Shown: positions 44,403 to 54,519 of the stretch, one piece after another
Layout of the letters: every line of letters starts with the position of its first letter
How positions within the stretch are numbered: position 1 is the first letter of the stretch
DNA from: Hymenobacter busanensis
GTDB taxonomy: Bacteria; Bacteroidota; Bacteroidia; Cytophagales; Hymenobacteraceae
DNA: 64,000 bases
Direction of reading: 5' to 3'
NCBI RefSeq assembly: GCF_008727865.1
Contig: NZ_VTWU01000001.1
Location: 992,001-1,056,000 of the forward strand
The notes under the pieces: model-generated
What the model saw: only the letters and a program-made list of their open reading frames with translations
Database searches by the model: none
Told to the model about the DNA's origin: nothing
Position numbers and translations under genes: made by a program

Positions 44403-44487
44403 GCTCAACTTCTGCGGCCTCTGCCGCTCGTATTCTGTGCTAGGGGTGCGCTGCCTCTGGTGTTCTCAACCTTTCACCATCGAATGA
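44389..44487 (+). CDS. Prophage zinc-ribbon microprotein
   Basis: 32 aa (MSGYKLNFCGLCRSYSVLGV...). Two CxxC pairs (CGLC and CLWC) 10 residues apart: a minimal zinc ribbon. ATG 44389 lies within the previous gene. Its stop overlaps the next start region (AATGAATG). Confidence 0.5.
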   Translation: MSGYKLNFCGLCRSYSVLGVRCLWCSQPFTIE

Positions 44488-44634
44488 ATGAAACAACGTC
44501 TACTCTCGCTCTGGCGCTACCTGCGCCGCTTCTTTCGCCGCGTGTATCACCTCTCGATGGTTGTTTGTGCCGTCGTGCTGGTGTTGGCTGGCCTTGTTGC
44601 TTTCGCTCAATCTGCCGCCCTGCTGCCGCTATGA
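44488..44634 (+). CDS. Prophage small membrane protein, possible holin-like
   Basis: 48 aa (MKQRLLSLWRYLRRFFRRVYH...). A basic amphipathic start, one membrane helix (MVVCAVVLVLAGLVAFAQS, about 24-42). The ATGA overlap couples it to the next gene. A holin-like role is only a guess from size. Confidence 0.45.
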   Translation: MKQRLLSLWRYLRRFFRRVYHLSMVVCAVVLVLAGLVAFAQSAALLPL

Positions 44635-44789
44635 GCTTGCACTGGTTTACGGCGGTCGTCACGTTCGACCAACACAGCGTAGTAACGCTGCCTACGCTTG
44701 CTACCGACGTGGTGCAAGCTGCCAAGCTCACGTTGGCCGGTTACCCTGCCGCTTGGATTGTCGATATATGGCATGGCATCAAGGAGTAG
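44631..44789 (+). CDS. Prophage small protein
   Basis: 52 aa, ATG 44631 in an ATGA overlap. Reading MSLHWFTAVVTFDQHSVVTL, a soluble alpha/beta pattern ending IWHGIKE. The TAG stop lies inside the first palindromic operator. Function unknown. Confidence 0.45.
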   Translation: MSLHWFTAVVTFDQHSVVTLPTLATDVVQAAKLTLAGYPAAWIVDIWHGIKE

Positions 44790-44844
44790 TTCACATATGA
44801 ACTAGTTTGGCATGGGGTTTGCTATATCTGAACTAAGTAGTTCA
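44787..44844. promoter_or_regulatory. Prophage operator pair
   Basis: TAGTTCA-CATA-TGAACTA (44787-44804) and TGAACTA-AG-TAGTTCA (44829-44844): the same heptamer used four times, in convergent and divergent arrangement, 20 bases before the 203-aa gene. A fifth and sixth half-site form GAACT-agta-AGTTC inside that gene (45135-45148). Classical layout of a repressor operator region controlling lysogeny or replication. Confidence 0.7.
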
Positions 44845-44864
44845 CATTTAAACAACCTCACAAC

Positions 44865-45476
44865 ATGAAAGCCAAAGAAATTCTAGCCGGGCTCTACACG
44901 GCTGCACAGTGCACCGACATTGCGGACTGCAATCTCGTTATCGATACTATTTGGGAGCGCCTTCGCGCAATCGGTGACGGTCTAAGTACGCCTTCGGCCT
45001 TTCCTCTGGTGTCTAAGCGTTTTCAGGCTTGTTATGACAAGCGCGAATCCTTTTGCCCTAACTACTGCAATAGGTATGTTAACGGCGAAATAGACGGCAA
45101 CGGCAACGAAATAGCTTCACCATCTTCTGAATCTGAACTAGTAAGTTCGGATATGAACAAGGAAACCGAACAACCTGCCGCGCCTGCTCCTGCGCCCAAA
45201 AAGGACACAACCCCGAAGCCGGTGCGCTTCGTGCTTATTGCCCGCTCGGGCGGTGCTGTAGCTGGTTTTAAGTCCGGCTCCCTGCGGAAAGCCATTTCTG
45301 CCGTGAATGCGGAGTACGATTTAACGCCGAAGCTGCAATACAACCGGGTGCTACGTGCCTTTCAGGAAACACAGCTATACGCCGATGCTCACCTAGTAGG
45401 GGAGACGCTGGACGGCCGTTCCTCTGCCGACGTGGTGCCAAAATCCTCCTATATCGTCTCGCTGTTTTACGCCTGA
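44865..45476 (+). CDS. Prophage regulatory or replication accessory protein
   Basis: 203 aa, ATG 44865, just after the operator pair, before rep. Two regions: N-terminal Cys-containing helical domain (about 1-75, ACYDKRESFCPNYCNRY) and a C-terminal domain (about 118-203, VRFVLIARSGGAVAGFKSGSLRKAISAVN) joined by a Ser/Glu/Pro-rich linker. No recognised family. Operator half-sites inside the gene suggest autoregulation. It could be a repressor, but no clear helix-turn-helix is evident. Confidence 0.5.
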   Translation: MKAKEILAGLYTAAQCTDIADCNLVIDTIWERLRAIGDGLSTPSAFPLVSKRFQACYDKRESFCPNYCNRYVNGEIDGNGNEIASPSSESELVSSDMNKETEQPAAPAPAPKKDTTPKPVRFVLIARSGGAVAGFKSGSLRKAISAVNAEYDLTPKLQYNRVLRAFQETQLYADAHLVGETLDGRSSADVVPKSSYIVSLFYA

Positions 45477-45544
45477 CGAAAATCATACTTCTGCTTTCTC
45501 TTCGGCTGTAGGTTTGCGGGTTCCATCCCCGCACGCCTGCGCCT

Positions 45545-47038
45545 ATGCTCTCGCTTCTTGCTTCTCTGCTCTTGAAAAACGCTATTACGCTGGACTGGCT
45601 GACGCTTTCCCTTTCGGGGGCATTGGAGCCGGTTCCGGTGTGTCCGGTAATCCCGGCCATTGAGGCTGAAATAGGCCGTTTGCTTGTGTCTGGTACAACG
45701 TTGATGCCGGTGGGCTACCGCTCGCGCGGCGGCTCGTTTACGTTCGTTAATCTTGACCGGGGTACTGCTCAGTACAAGCGGGTGCTACAGATACAGTACG
45801 AAGGGAAGCCCTGGGGCACGCTCTGCGCCGTTCCTCGCTCGTCCATCCTGCCGCCCGACTCGATGCAGCTTAAGCTGGAAAACTGCGTGCTGTACGAAGA
45901 GGAGTTGCGCTTGTCGCTGGTTGCGTTCTTCGGTGAAACCGGATTTGTGCTCAATGGCATTACGCGCCTAGATATTGCCTGCGACTTTGAACGATTCGCA
46001 AACGGTATGCTTCCCGGTGCCTTTATTCAGGCCGTGCAATCGGCCCAAATTGAGCGAAAGGGTAGGGCCGCTAATACCAACGTGTTTATGCGTGGGGGTG
46101 CCTATACGGGCATTAAATGGGGGTCGCAAACATCCGACCGCTGCGCAACGATGTACAACAAGACGTTGGAGCTTAAAAAGAGCAACAAGCCGTACATTAC
46201 TAAGTACCTGCTGGCTGCTGGCCTGGGTGTCCCGGTGTCGCAATTTGATGCGGACGGCCTGCCGCTGCTCGATGAAGACGGCAACCAGAAAACCGAAGCG
46301 CCCGACGTGTGGCGCATGGAGTTCAAATTGAAGTCGGACGAACTAAAAAAGCTCTACCACTTTCCGGAAGGGCAAGACTTCCTGCGCGTGCACAAGGATT
46401 TGCCGAACGACTTGTACGGGGAAGAGGGGGAACTAGTGGAACCGCTGCGGCTGGGACTGTACGATTTCGTTTCTGCGGAGTGGCTTAAAAGCGTCTTTCA
46501 AAAGGAACTCGATACGTACTTAACCTTTGTCGAAGACTCGGACGATTCCAACAAGTCGCGCCGTCCTGCGCTGCGCCTGTTCGACTTCGCGCAACCCGAT
46601 GCGCCGAAGCTGCTGCGCCACTCTACGCGCCCTGGTACGACCTCGTTTCGCTTTAAGGTGTCCATTAAGGCGCTGCTGGGCGAATATTGGGCCACAAAGG
46701 ATAACGACTCGCTGCATATGGCGTGCCAGCTCATGCAGCAGCACGACTTGGCCGGGCACGTCGAAAAACGCCTAAAGCATTGGCAACGGGAATTTATGCC
46801 GTCAATGGACATGGCGTATAACTACGCTAACCCGGTGGCCCTGGTGCGTGCCTCGCTCACGCTGGGCGAAACCGAACGTTTCGCCGGTATAATGCGCGCT
46901 GTCGCAGCCGACCCGCTGCGCGGCCGTACGGCTCCGCTGCCTGCGCGCCTGCGGATTCGCTGCGTGCATACCGAACCGGGAATAAAACCGTTGCAAGGGG
47001 CTAATTACATGGTTTACAACGGCCCGCAAGCTTTGTAA
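45545..47038 (+). CDS. rep: Rolling-circle replication initiator, Rep_trans family
   Basis: 497 aa. ITRLDIACDFERF (about 139-151), TGIKWGSQTSDRCATMYNKT (about 188-207) and DVWRMEFKLKSDELKKL (about 254-270) follow the order seen in Rep_trans/filamentous phage replication initiators (R-x-D-x-A, G-S-x-x-S-x-x-x-x-x-Y-x-K, R-x-E-x-x-x-K). Such proteins nick the double-strand origin with a Tyr and start rolling-circle replication; the catalytic Tyr cannot be assigned by eye. Largest gene of the element; the dso should be within the element. Confidence 0.8.
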   Translation: MLSLLASLLLKNAITLDWLTLSLSGALEPVPVCPVIPAIEAEIGRLLVSGTTLMPVGYRSRGGSFTFVNLDRGTAQYKRVLQIQYEGKPWGTLCAVPRSSILPPDSMQLKLENCVLYEEELRLSLVAFFGETGFVLNGITRLDIACDFERFANGMLPGAFIQAVQSAQIERKGRAANTNVFMRGGAYTGIKWGSQTSDRCATMYNKTLELKKSNKPYITKYLLAAGLGVPVSQFDADGLPLLDEDGNQKTEAPDVWRMEFKLKSDELKKLYHFPEGQDFLRVHKDLPNDLYGEEGELVEPLRLGLYDFVSAEWLKSVFQKELDTYLTFVEDSDDSNKSRRPALRLFDFAQPDAPKLLRHSTRPGTTSFRFKVSIKALLGEYWATKDNDSLHMACQLMQQHDLAGHVEKRLKHWQREFMPSMDMAYNYANPVALVRASLTLGETERFAGIMRAVAADPLRGRTAPLPARLRIRCVHTEPGIKPLQGANYMVYNGPQAL

Positions 47039-47112
47039 AACCCTGCGGCTTGGCTGCTGTTTGGTATTTGAGTAATTTGGTTCCGTCGATTGGCACAATA
47101 ATTTCATTGTGT

Positions 47113-47460
47113 ATGCAGGAACTAATTCCATCCCACATGCTAACAGCTACGAAAGCCGAACCAATGACTACCGCCCAAACCGTGCTCCTGATGATAATGG
47201 GGACGCGCAACGACACGCCCCAATGGGAATTACGGCTGGATATTAACGACAAGGTGTATAAAGCCTTAAAACGGCTAAAATTGCCCGACGAACAAGCCAT
47301 ACTCAACGGCGAACCGGTGCCCAATACGTATTTAATGTATATGACGGAAGATGCCGACGTATACAACGTTTGGAAAATCGTTCAGGACTGGCCGCGTACG
47401 CATTGGTACAAGGCAAAGGTTATGAAGTATATGAAAGGCAGAGGCTCCGTACTGCCATAA
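47113..47460 (+). CDS. Prophage hypothetical protein
   Basis: 115 aa from ATG 47113 (MQELIPSHMLTATKAEPM); a TTG at 47050 gives a longer but less likely start. Soluble mixed alpha/beta with a basic end (YKAKVMKYMKGRGS). Last gene of the element, followed by a strong terminator. Perhaps a single-stranded-DNA-binding or replication helper; unproven. Confidence 0.5.
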   Translation: MQELIPSHMLTATKAEPMTTAQTVLLMIMGTRNDTPQWELRLDINDKVYKALKRLKLPDEQAILNGEPVPNTYLMYMTEDADVYNVWKIVQDWPRTHWYKAKVMKYMKGRGSVLP

Positions 47461-47494
47461 GCCCGAAAGGGTTTAGTACAATAACAACATTAAG

Positions 47495-47536
47495 TATCCC
47501 GGTTTCAAGATAATTTGAAGTCGGGGTATTTTTTTT
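47495..47536 (+). terminator. Rho-independent terminator at the end of the prophage genes
   Basis: Stem of 14 pairs (47495-47508 with 47515-47528, including three G:U pairs) followed by eight T. Confidence 0.85.
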
Positions 47537-47646
47537 GTCCCTACGTGTAGGAATTGTGATAGTAGCTTCACAATATTTGTTCATTCGGTAACGGCACAAG
47601 GCCGGTCCGTATAGGTTCTTTGACGTGTTGGCAATTTGTTCTTTCG
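47537..47646 (+). other. Prophage right-end intergenic region, candidate origin
   Basis: 110 bases between the last terminator and the right att site. It contains a CCTAC-gt-GTAGG dyad (47540-47551) and an ATTGTGA...TCACAAT hairpin (47553-47559 and 47568-47574). Small stem-loops in the non-coding region near rep are where rolling-circle origins usually lie. Confidence 0.4.
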
Positions 47647-47674
47647 CTGTAGTATAATTTATATTATGTTAAGT
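47647..47674 (+). other. Right att site of the prophage: dif-like XerC/XerD site
   Basis: XerC-side CTGTAGTATAA, centre TTTATA, XerD-side TTATGTTAAGT. The right half is nearly identical to the Escherichia coli dif XerD half (TTATGTTAAAT). It shares GTATAATTTATATTATG (47652-47668) with the left copy. I take it as phage XerC arm joined to the chromosomal XerD arm. Confidence 0.85.
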
Positions 47675-47682
47675 AATATCTT

Positions 47683-47713
47683 AAAAAATGAGGCCCGGAA
47701 TACACCGGGCCTC
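47683..47713 (-). terminator. Terminator of the TPR gene
   Basis: On the minus strand: GAGGCCCGG, 6-base loop, CCGGGCCTC, then A-T-rich with six T. It directly abuts the right att site, so dif lies between this gene's terminator and the prophage. Confidence 0.85.
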
Positions 47714-47719
47714 TCTCCT

Positions 47720-48850
47720 CTACTTAGCTTGACTTGCCAACTTCTCAGCATCGGCCTTACGACCAACACTTGTGTATGCTTTCTGCAGAGCCGACGACAC
47801 GCCACGGTCGCTTGGGTTAATCTGAATAGCCGTTTCGAAATACGGAATTGCTTGTTCCATGTATTTCTTACCATCAGCTTCCATTTTTTTGCCTTTGGCT
47901 TGATACGTTTTCAAGTCCATTTTATTTACAGCCTTGTAAATCTCAGCGCCTTTGTTGAAATAATAAACGCCAATGTTGTACTGCGAATCAAAGTTCTTTG
48001 GATCCAGTTCAACCGCTTTCTTATGGGCAGCCAATGCCTGCTCAGGCTGTTTACTCTGTTCATATACCGAACCGAGCACTGAATACAGATTGGAGTTGTT
48101 TGGGTCGGCAGCAATTACCTTCTGTATTTTGTCGATGGCCTCTGTGCCACGGCCAGAGCTAAGGGTCATGTTCAGGTCTTCCAACAAAAAGGCTTTGTTG
48201 GTTGGGTAAGCAGCCAAAGCCTGCTGCACGACTTTCGCTGCCTCGGCTTCGTTCTTTTCCTGACGAGCAATCTGCAACAGACGGTTGTACATCTGCGGCG
48301 ATTTGTAATTGATGCCCATCAGTTTGTTGTAGTTGTCCCGGGCCTGTCCATAGTCCTGCTTCGCTTCCGAAGCGTAAGCAGCGTACAACAGCGCTGTAGT
48401 GTCCTGCGGCCGGATTTGCTGCGCCATGCGGTAAGAGTTCAACGCCTCATCGTACTTCTGCGCATTGTAGCTCTCAACGCCGGCGTTCAACGCCATACCA
48501 TAGATATTATCAAGCCGCTGGGTGGCTTGCTTGCCGTAGTCGCTGTCTTTGCCTTCCAGAGCAATAGCTTTCTGGTAAGACTCGAAAGCTACTTTGGTTC
48601 CCTCACCGGGCGACAACGTCTTGCCGTAAATCGGGCTTTGCGCAATGCCTTCGTAGATTTCGCCGCGCGTGTACCACGTTTTGGCTTTGTCGGAGGTCTT
48701 GGGATTGGTAATGGCTTTGTCGATTTCCGTACGGGCCTTATCCAACGTGCCAGCTTTCTGCATCAGTATGGCATTGGTCACGGCAGAGTTCTGGGCCATG
48801 GCACCTTGAAGGGCCAGCGCCGTTGCAGCGGTCAGAAAAATCTTCTTCAT
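47720..48850 (-). CDS. Secreted TPR-repeat protein
   Basis: 376 aa from ATG 48850 (MKKIFLTAATALALQGAMAQ, signal peptide). TPR-type helices cover most of the rest (e.g. AKTWYTRGEIYEGIAQ, EALNSYRMAQQIRPQDTTALLYAAYA, NLYSVLGSVYEQSKQPEQALAAHKKAVELDP). Periplasmic scaffold or outer-membrane-associated protein. Transcribed from gyrA's side; ends before the prophage. Confidence 0.85.
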   Translation of the reverse strand: MKKIFLTAATALALQGAMAQNSAVTNAILMQKAGTLDKARTEIDKAITNPKTSDKAKTWYTRGEIYEGIAQSPIYGKTLSPGEGTKVAFESYQKAIALEGKDSDYGKQATQRLDNIYGMALNAGVESYNAQKYDEALNSYRMAQQIRPQDTTALLYAAYASEAKQDYGQARDNYNKLMGINYKSPQMYNRLLQIARQEKNEAEAAKVVQQALAAYPTNKAFLLEDLNMTLSSGRGTEAIDKIQKVIAADPNNSNLYSVLGSVYEQSKQPEQALAAHKKAVELDPKNFDSQYNIGVYYFNKGAEIYKAVNKMDLKTYQAKGKKMEADGKKYMEQAIPYFETAIQINPSDRGVSSALQKAYTSVGRKADAEKLASQAK

Positions 48851-48871
48851 GGAGTGAGTGAGGAAGGGAAA

Positions 48872-48908
48872 CAAAAAAGAAGGTGCTTCCCCAACAGGGA
48901 AAGCACCT
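48872..48908 (-). terminator. Terminator of gyrA
   Basis: Stem AGGTGCTTCCCC / GGGAAAGCACCT with one mismatch and loop AACA-like, followed on the minus strand by a T-rich run (48873-48878 are A on the + strand). Placed 9 bases after the gyrA stop. Confidence 0.8.
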
Positions 48909-48916
48909 CATAGGGT

Positions 48917-51496
<2,580 letters not shown>

Positions 51497-51606
51497 GATC
51501 AAAATGATGGGACGCCGATGCTACAAAACGCAGTTGGCGGGCCGGGTTAGAAACTCGTGTTTAAGCTGGCAAGATACCGAAAAAAGGCCGTTTTTCCTAG
51601 CAGGAA

Positions 51607-51852
51607 TCAAGGTTTACCCTTCGCGCGGTTGTTGTGCATTTTGCCATCGGGCTGGCCGTGCACTTTGAATTTCTCGCCGATTTCGGGGTTCTGTTTTTTG
51701 AACAGCGGCTGCCCGCGGTACTTCTTCCCGTTGTGGAAATGGACTTTGCGCACGTGGCACGACGCCATGGGGCACGTGCGGCAGCTGCTGATTGCCACGG
51801 CTGCCACCAGAATAGGTAGCCAACGGCGCAGCAGACGAAACTCGAACATCAT
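51607..51852 (-). CDS. Small lipoprotein
   Basis: 81 aa from ATG 51852 (a second ATG at 51849). Signal with lipobox-like AVAISSC (Cys about 22-23) followed by CPMASCHVRKVHFHNGKKYRGQPLFKKQNPEIGEKFK, Cys- and His-rich near the start and basic later. Function unknown. Its start lies 36 bases after the HD gene stop on the same strand. Confidence 0.6.
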   Translation of the reverse strand: MMFEFRLLRRWLPILVAAVAISSCRTCPMASCHVRKVHFHNGKKYRGQPLFKKQNPEIGEKFKVHGQPDGKMHNNRAKGKP

Positions 51853-51887
51853 AAACAAAACAACGCAAAAAAGGCCACATCCGTGCC

Positions 51888-52577
51888 CTAGCCCGGCTCT
51901 GCGCGCGGCAAATCCTCGCCGTTCCACTCGCGCAGGAACTGCGCCAGAAACTGCTCAACATACGCATGCCGCGACTCCGCCGCCATCTTGGCAGCGGGCG
52001 TGTTCAGCCGCTCGCGCAAGTGCAAGAGTTTCTCGTAGAAATGATTGATGGTGGGGCCGGCGTTGCGTTTGTAGGCCTCGAAGGAACTGTGCTCCACCGG
52101 CGCCACAGCCGGATCGTGCAAGGGGCGTCCTTTATGGCCGCCGTAGGCAAATGCCCGTGCCACGCCAATGGCGCCAATGGCATCGAGCCGGTCGGCATCC
52201 TGCACCAATTCGCCTTCCAAAGTGCTCATGGGCGTGGCTACCCCAAGGCCCTTGAAGCTGATTTCGCGAATGATGGTTTCAACGCGCTGAATAACGGCCT
52301 CGTCGGCTTGCTGACTCAGCAGCCAGGCACGGGCCGCCCGGGGGCCGGCTTCTTCGTCGCCGCCGTGAAATTTCCAGTCGGCTACGTCGTGCAGCAGCGC
52401 CCCAAGTTCGGCCACAAAGCCGTCGGCAGCGGGCGTATTTTGGGCCAAAGACCGGGTGGTTTGCCACACCCGGCGGATATGTTCCCAGTCGTGGCCAGAA
52501 CCCTCACCCTGGAATTTCTCGCGAACGAAGTCCGCAGTCCGCTCAATTAAATCGGCTGATGCCGCAGGAATTTGCAT
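51888..52577 (-). CDS. HD-domain phosphohydrolase
   Basis: 229 aa. HD superfamily ligands: GHDWEHIRRVW (His, about 28), LLHDVADWKFHGGD (His-Asp, about 62-63) and VQDADRLDAIG (Asp, about 126). Members such as YedJ hydrolyse nucleotides or related phosphates with divalent metals. Substrate unknown. The start ATG is at 52577. Confidence 0.85.
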   Translation of the reverse strand: MQIPAASADLIERTADFVREKFQGEGSGHDWEHIRRVWQTTRSLAQNTPAADGFVAELGALLHDVADWKFHGGDEEAGPRAARAWLLSQQADEAVIQRVETIIREISFKGLGVATPMSTLEGELVQDADRLDAIGAIGVARAFAYGGHKGRPLHDPAVAPVEHSSFEAYKRNAGPTINHFYEKLLHLRERLNTPAAKMAAESRHAYVEQFLAQFLREWNGEDLPRAEPG

Positions 52578-52619
52578 GGCTCAAAGGTAGCACGCCACCC
52601 CAAAGGCGGTACGGAGGAA

Positions 52620-53846
52620 TTAATCCAAAATAGGCATGCGCTCAAACGGCCGGGTGCGGTCGAACAGGTAACGCAGGGTCTGGTGCTCCCGCCACGGCTT
52701 GCCGCCAATCAGCTCCACCACGGTCATCATCTTGGGGTTGAAGTCGCCGATCCAGTTCATAACAGTTTCGGTGTACTGCAAGGCTCCCGGCTTTTGAATG
52801 AGCTGCGCCGAGGCGTACACCATAGCAGCTTCCACACCTTTGCGTTGGTGCTCGGGTACCACGCCAAACACCACACCGAACAAGGTTTTAACCGTGCCAC
52901 GCAACTGGTGATACTTAAACTGGAGCTTTTGCCACCAGCCCAGCTTGCCATCGAAGTGCCGCAAAATCTCGTTGATTTCGGGCAGGTTGATGTAGAACGA
53001 CACCGGTTCGTTGTCGTAGTAGCCAAACCACACGATTCGCTCATCGAGAATGTCGAGCATGCTTTTGAAGAGCTTTTCCGCAACTTCAGCCGACATGGCC
53101 TTTACCCCTTCGTGCTTGGTCCAGGCTTTGTTGTAAATGGTGCGAAAATCCTGCGCATAGCGTTTCCACTCCCGCTTGCGCATGTGCCGGAAGGAATAGC
53201 GCGGATCGGCTGCAATGCGTTGGGCGCGGGCCAAGATGGCGGGCCGCAACTCGCCGGCTACCATGCGGTGGTAGGTTACCTGCCGGAAAAACGTTTCGAA
53301 ACCGTAGGTCCGAAAGAGTTGGTCGTAGTACGGCGGGTTGTAGGCAGCGCCGTAGATCGGAGGTCCAAAGTTTTCAGTCAGCAGCCCCCACCACTTGTCC
53401 CGGTCTCCGAAATTAATCGGCCCATCCATCCCCTCGAGCCCCCGGGCACTGAGCCATTCGCGGCAGGCATCAAAAAGCATGTTGGCAGCTGCTTGATCGT
53501 CGATGCAATCAAAGAATCCCATTCCCCCTATTCGGCGGTACAAGTCGGCCTTCGACACCTTGGTCTCCGCTCCTACCGAATCGGCTGCAAGCTCCGCCTC
53601 GGGCGCAAAGGCAGTTTCGCGGTTTACAAAAGCCGCCACCCGCCCGATGGTTTGCCCGTGCGCATCCAGCAACAGCCAACGCACCAATTCGCCGTTGCGA
53701 AACAGCTTGTTGCGGGCGGGGTCGAATACGTGCTCGACATCTTGATCGAGCGGCCGGATGTAATTGGGGTCGTTGCGGTAAAGCCGGGGCGGGAAGGCAA
53801 TGAATTCGCGGGCCAGGGCGGGCGTAGTGACTTCGACGAGCTGCAT
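52620..53846 (-). CDS. GNAT-like acyltransferase
   Basis: 408 aa from ATG 53846 (MQLVEVTTPALAREFIAFPPRLYRND). A GNAT-like fold is suggested by the segment GRVAAFVNRETAFAP, EFIAFPPRLYRNDPNYIRPLDQDV near the N-terminus, the central GFETFFRQVTYHRM and the C-terminal FGVVPEHQRKGVEAAMVYASAQ (acetyl-CoA-binding R/Q-x-x-G-x-A-like). Bacteroidota carry many of these; acceptor unknown. Confidence 0.7.
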   Translation of the reverse strand: MQLVEVTTPALAREFIAFPPRLYRNDPNYIRPLDQDVEHVFDPARNKLFRNGELVRWLLLDAHGQTIGRVAAFVNRETAFAPEAELAADSVGAETKVSKADLYRRIGGMGFFDCIDDQAAANMLFDACREWLSARGLEGMDGPINFGDRDKWWGLLTENFGPPIYGAAYNPPYYDQLFRTYGFETFFRQVTYHRMVAGELRPAILARAQRIAADPRYSFRHMRKREWKRYAQDFRTIYNKAWTKHEGVKAMSAEVAEKLFKSMLDILDERIVWFGYYDNEPVSFYINLPEINEILRHFDGKLGWWQKLQFKYHQLRGTVKTLFGVVFGVVPEHQRKGVEAAMVYASAQLIQKPGALQYTETVMNWIGDFNPKMMTVVELIGGKPWREHQTLRYLFDRTRPFERMPILD

Positions 53847-53923
53847 GGGCGAAGGGCGCAATCTGCGGACGAAAGCAACAGGCCCGAAAACCTGCCGAAG
53901 CAAATTTCCGGGCCTGCAGAAAG

Positions 53924-53996
<73 letters not shown>

Positions 53997-54315
53997 GTTT
54001 TGGTGCTGCAAACCTACAACAACCCACGCAAAAACCCAAGTGGAAGTGCACCAAACCCGCTTTCCACTCACAGCACCCACGCTGCTAGGTTACAAGGGCT
54101 TTAGCAGCAACCACCAAAAATTGGTGTTTGGCCTTCTGTCACACCAAGAAGCAATTTCTACTTTAATGACCAATCGTTTCTCTCTTTAACCCGCATTTTT
54201 CAGATAAGACGGACGATTTTTTCACAAACAGGCTTGTCACAGGCGCAGCTGTTTCTTCCTGTTCTTTGCCAGTTATACAGCAGACTTTTGAAGTCGTAAT
54301 CCATCTGTTCTGCTC

Positions 54316-54414
54316 ATGGCCCCCTCCTCTTCGCTAGCTCTGATTGCCGTAGCGCTTCTCTTGACGAATACCACCCTTACCCCAGCTCAATCCCCGTCAG
54401 CACCAAAACGCTAA
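54316..54414 (+). CDS. Possible secreted micropeptide
   Basis: 32 aa: MAPSSSLALIAVALLLTNTT... ending QSPSAPKR. Looks like a signal peptide with almost no mature part. It may be a pseudogene start, a secreted peptide or chance. Weak evidence. Confidence 0.25.
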   Translation: MAPSSSLALIAVALLLTNTTLTPAQSPSAPKR

Positions 54415-54487
54415 AGCGAGGAACTTGGGAGTTATCGAAAACGGGAAGCAATATCCATAAGTGCAACAACAACTTCCCTAAACCTTA

Positions 54488-54495
54488 TATCTTCG
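54488..54495 (+). promoter_or_regulatory. Candidate -7 box for the T9SS surface protein
   Basis: TATCTTCG (TAnnTTCG), 24 bases before the ATG. The same box, TATCTTCG, precedes the response regulator at 56300. Confidence 0.35.
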
Positions 54496-54519
54496 CCCTT
54501 TGCACGCTAACCCGAAGAT

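Larger units (their letters stand above)
37256..47668 (+). mobile_element. Integrated prophage of a small circular (ssDNA-type), membrane-containing phage
   Basis: About 10.4 kb between two copies of a dif-like site. About 26 genes, all + strand, many overlapping by 1 to 8 bases, most under 150 codons. A Rep_trans-type rolling-circle initiator, a probable major capsid protein, at least eight small one-helix membrane proteins, a tiny Arg/Gly/Tyr protein and two peptidoglycan hydrolases are present. No integrase, terminase, portal, tail, Zot or other Walker A protein is seen. This fits a FLiP-like icosahedral virus with internal membrane; the family assignment is inference. Confidence 0.85.
53998..54519. 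other. Intergenic region before the T9SS protein
   Basis: 522 bases. It holds a small reading frame (54316-54414) with a signal-peptide look, and a TAnnTTCG box before the next gene. No RNA or repeat was recognised in the rest. Confidence 0.4.

Noticed and set aside
37391..47460. Inovirus (filamentous phage) interpretation of the prophage
   Set aside because: It has rolling-circle Rep and dif integration, but no Zot-like ATPase and no pIII-like adsorption protein; two lysis enzymes and a large beta-rich capsid candidate do not fit extrusion without lysis.
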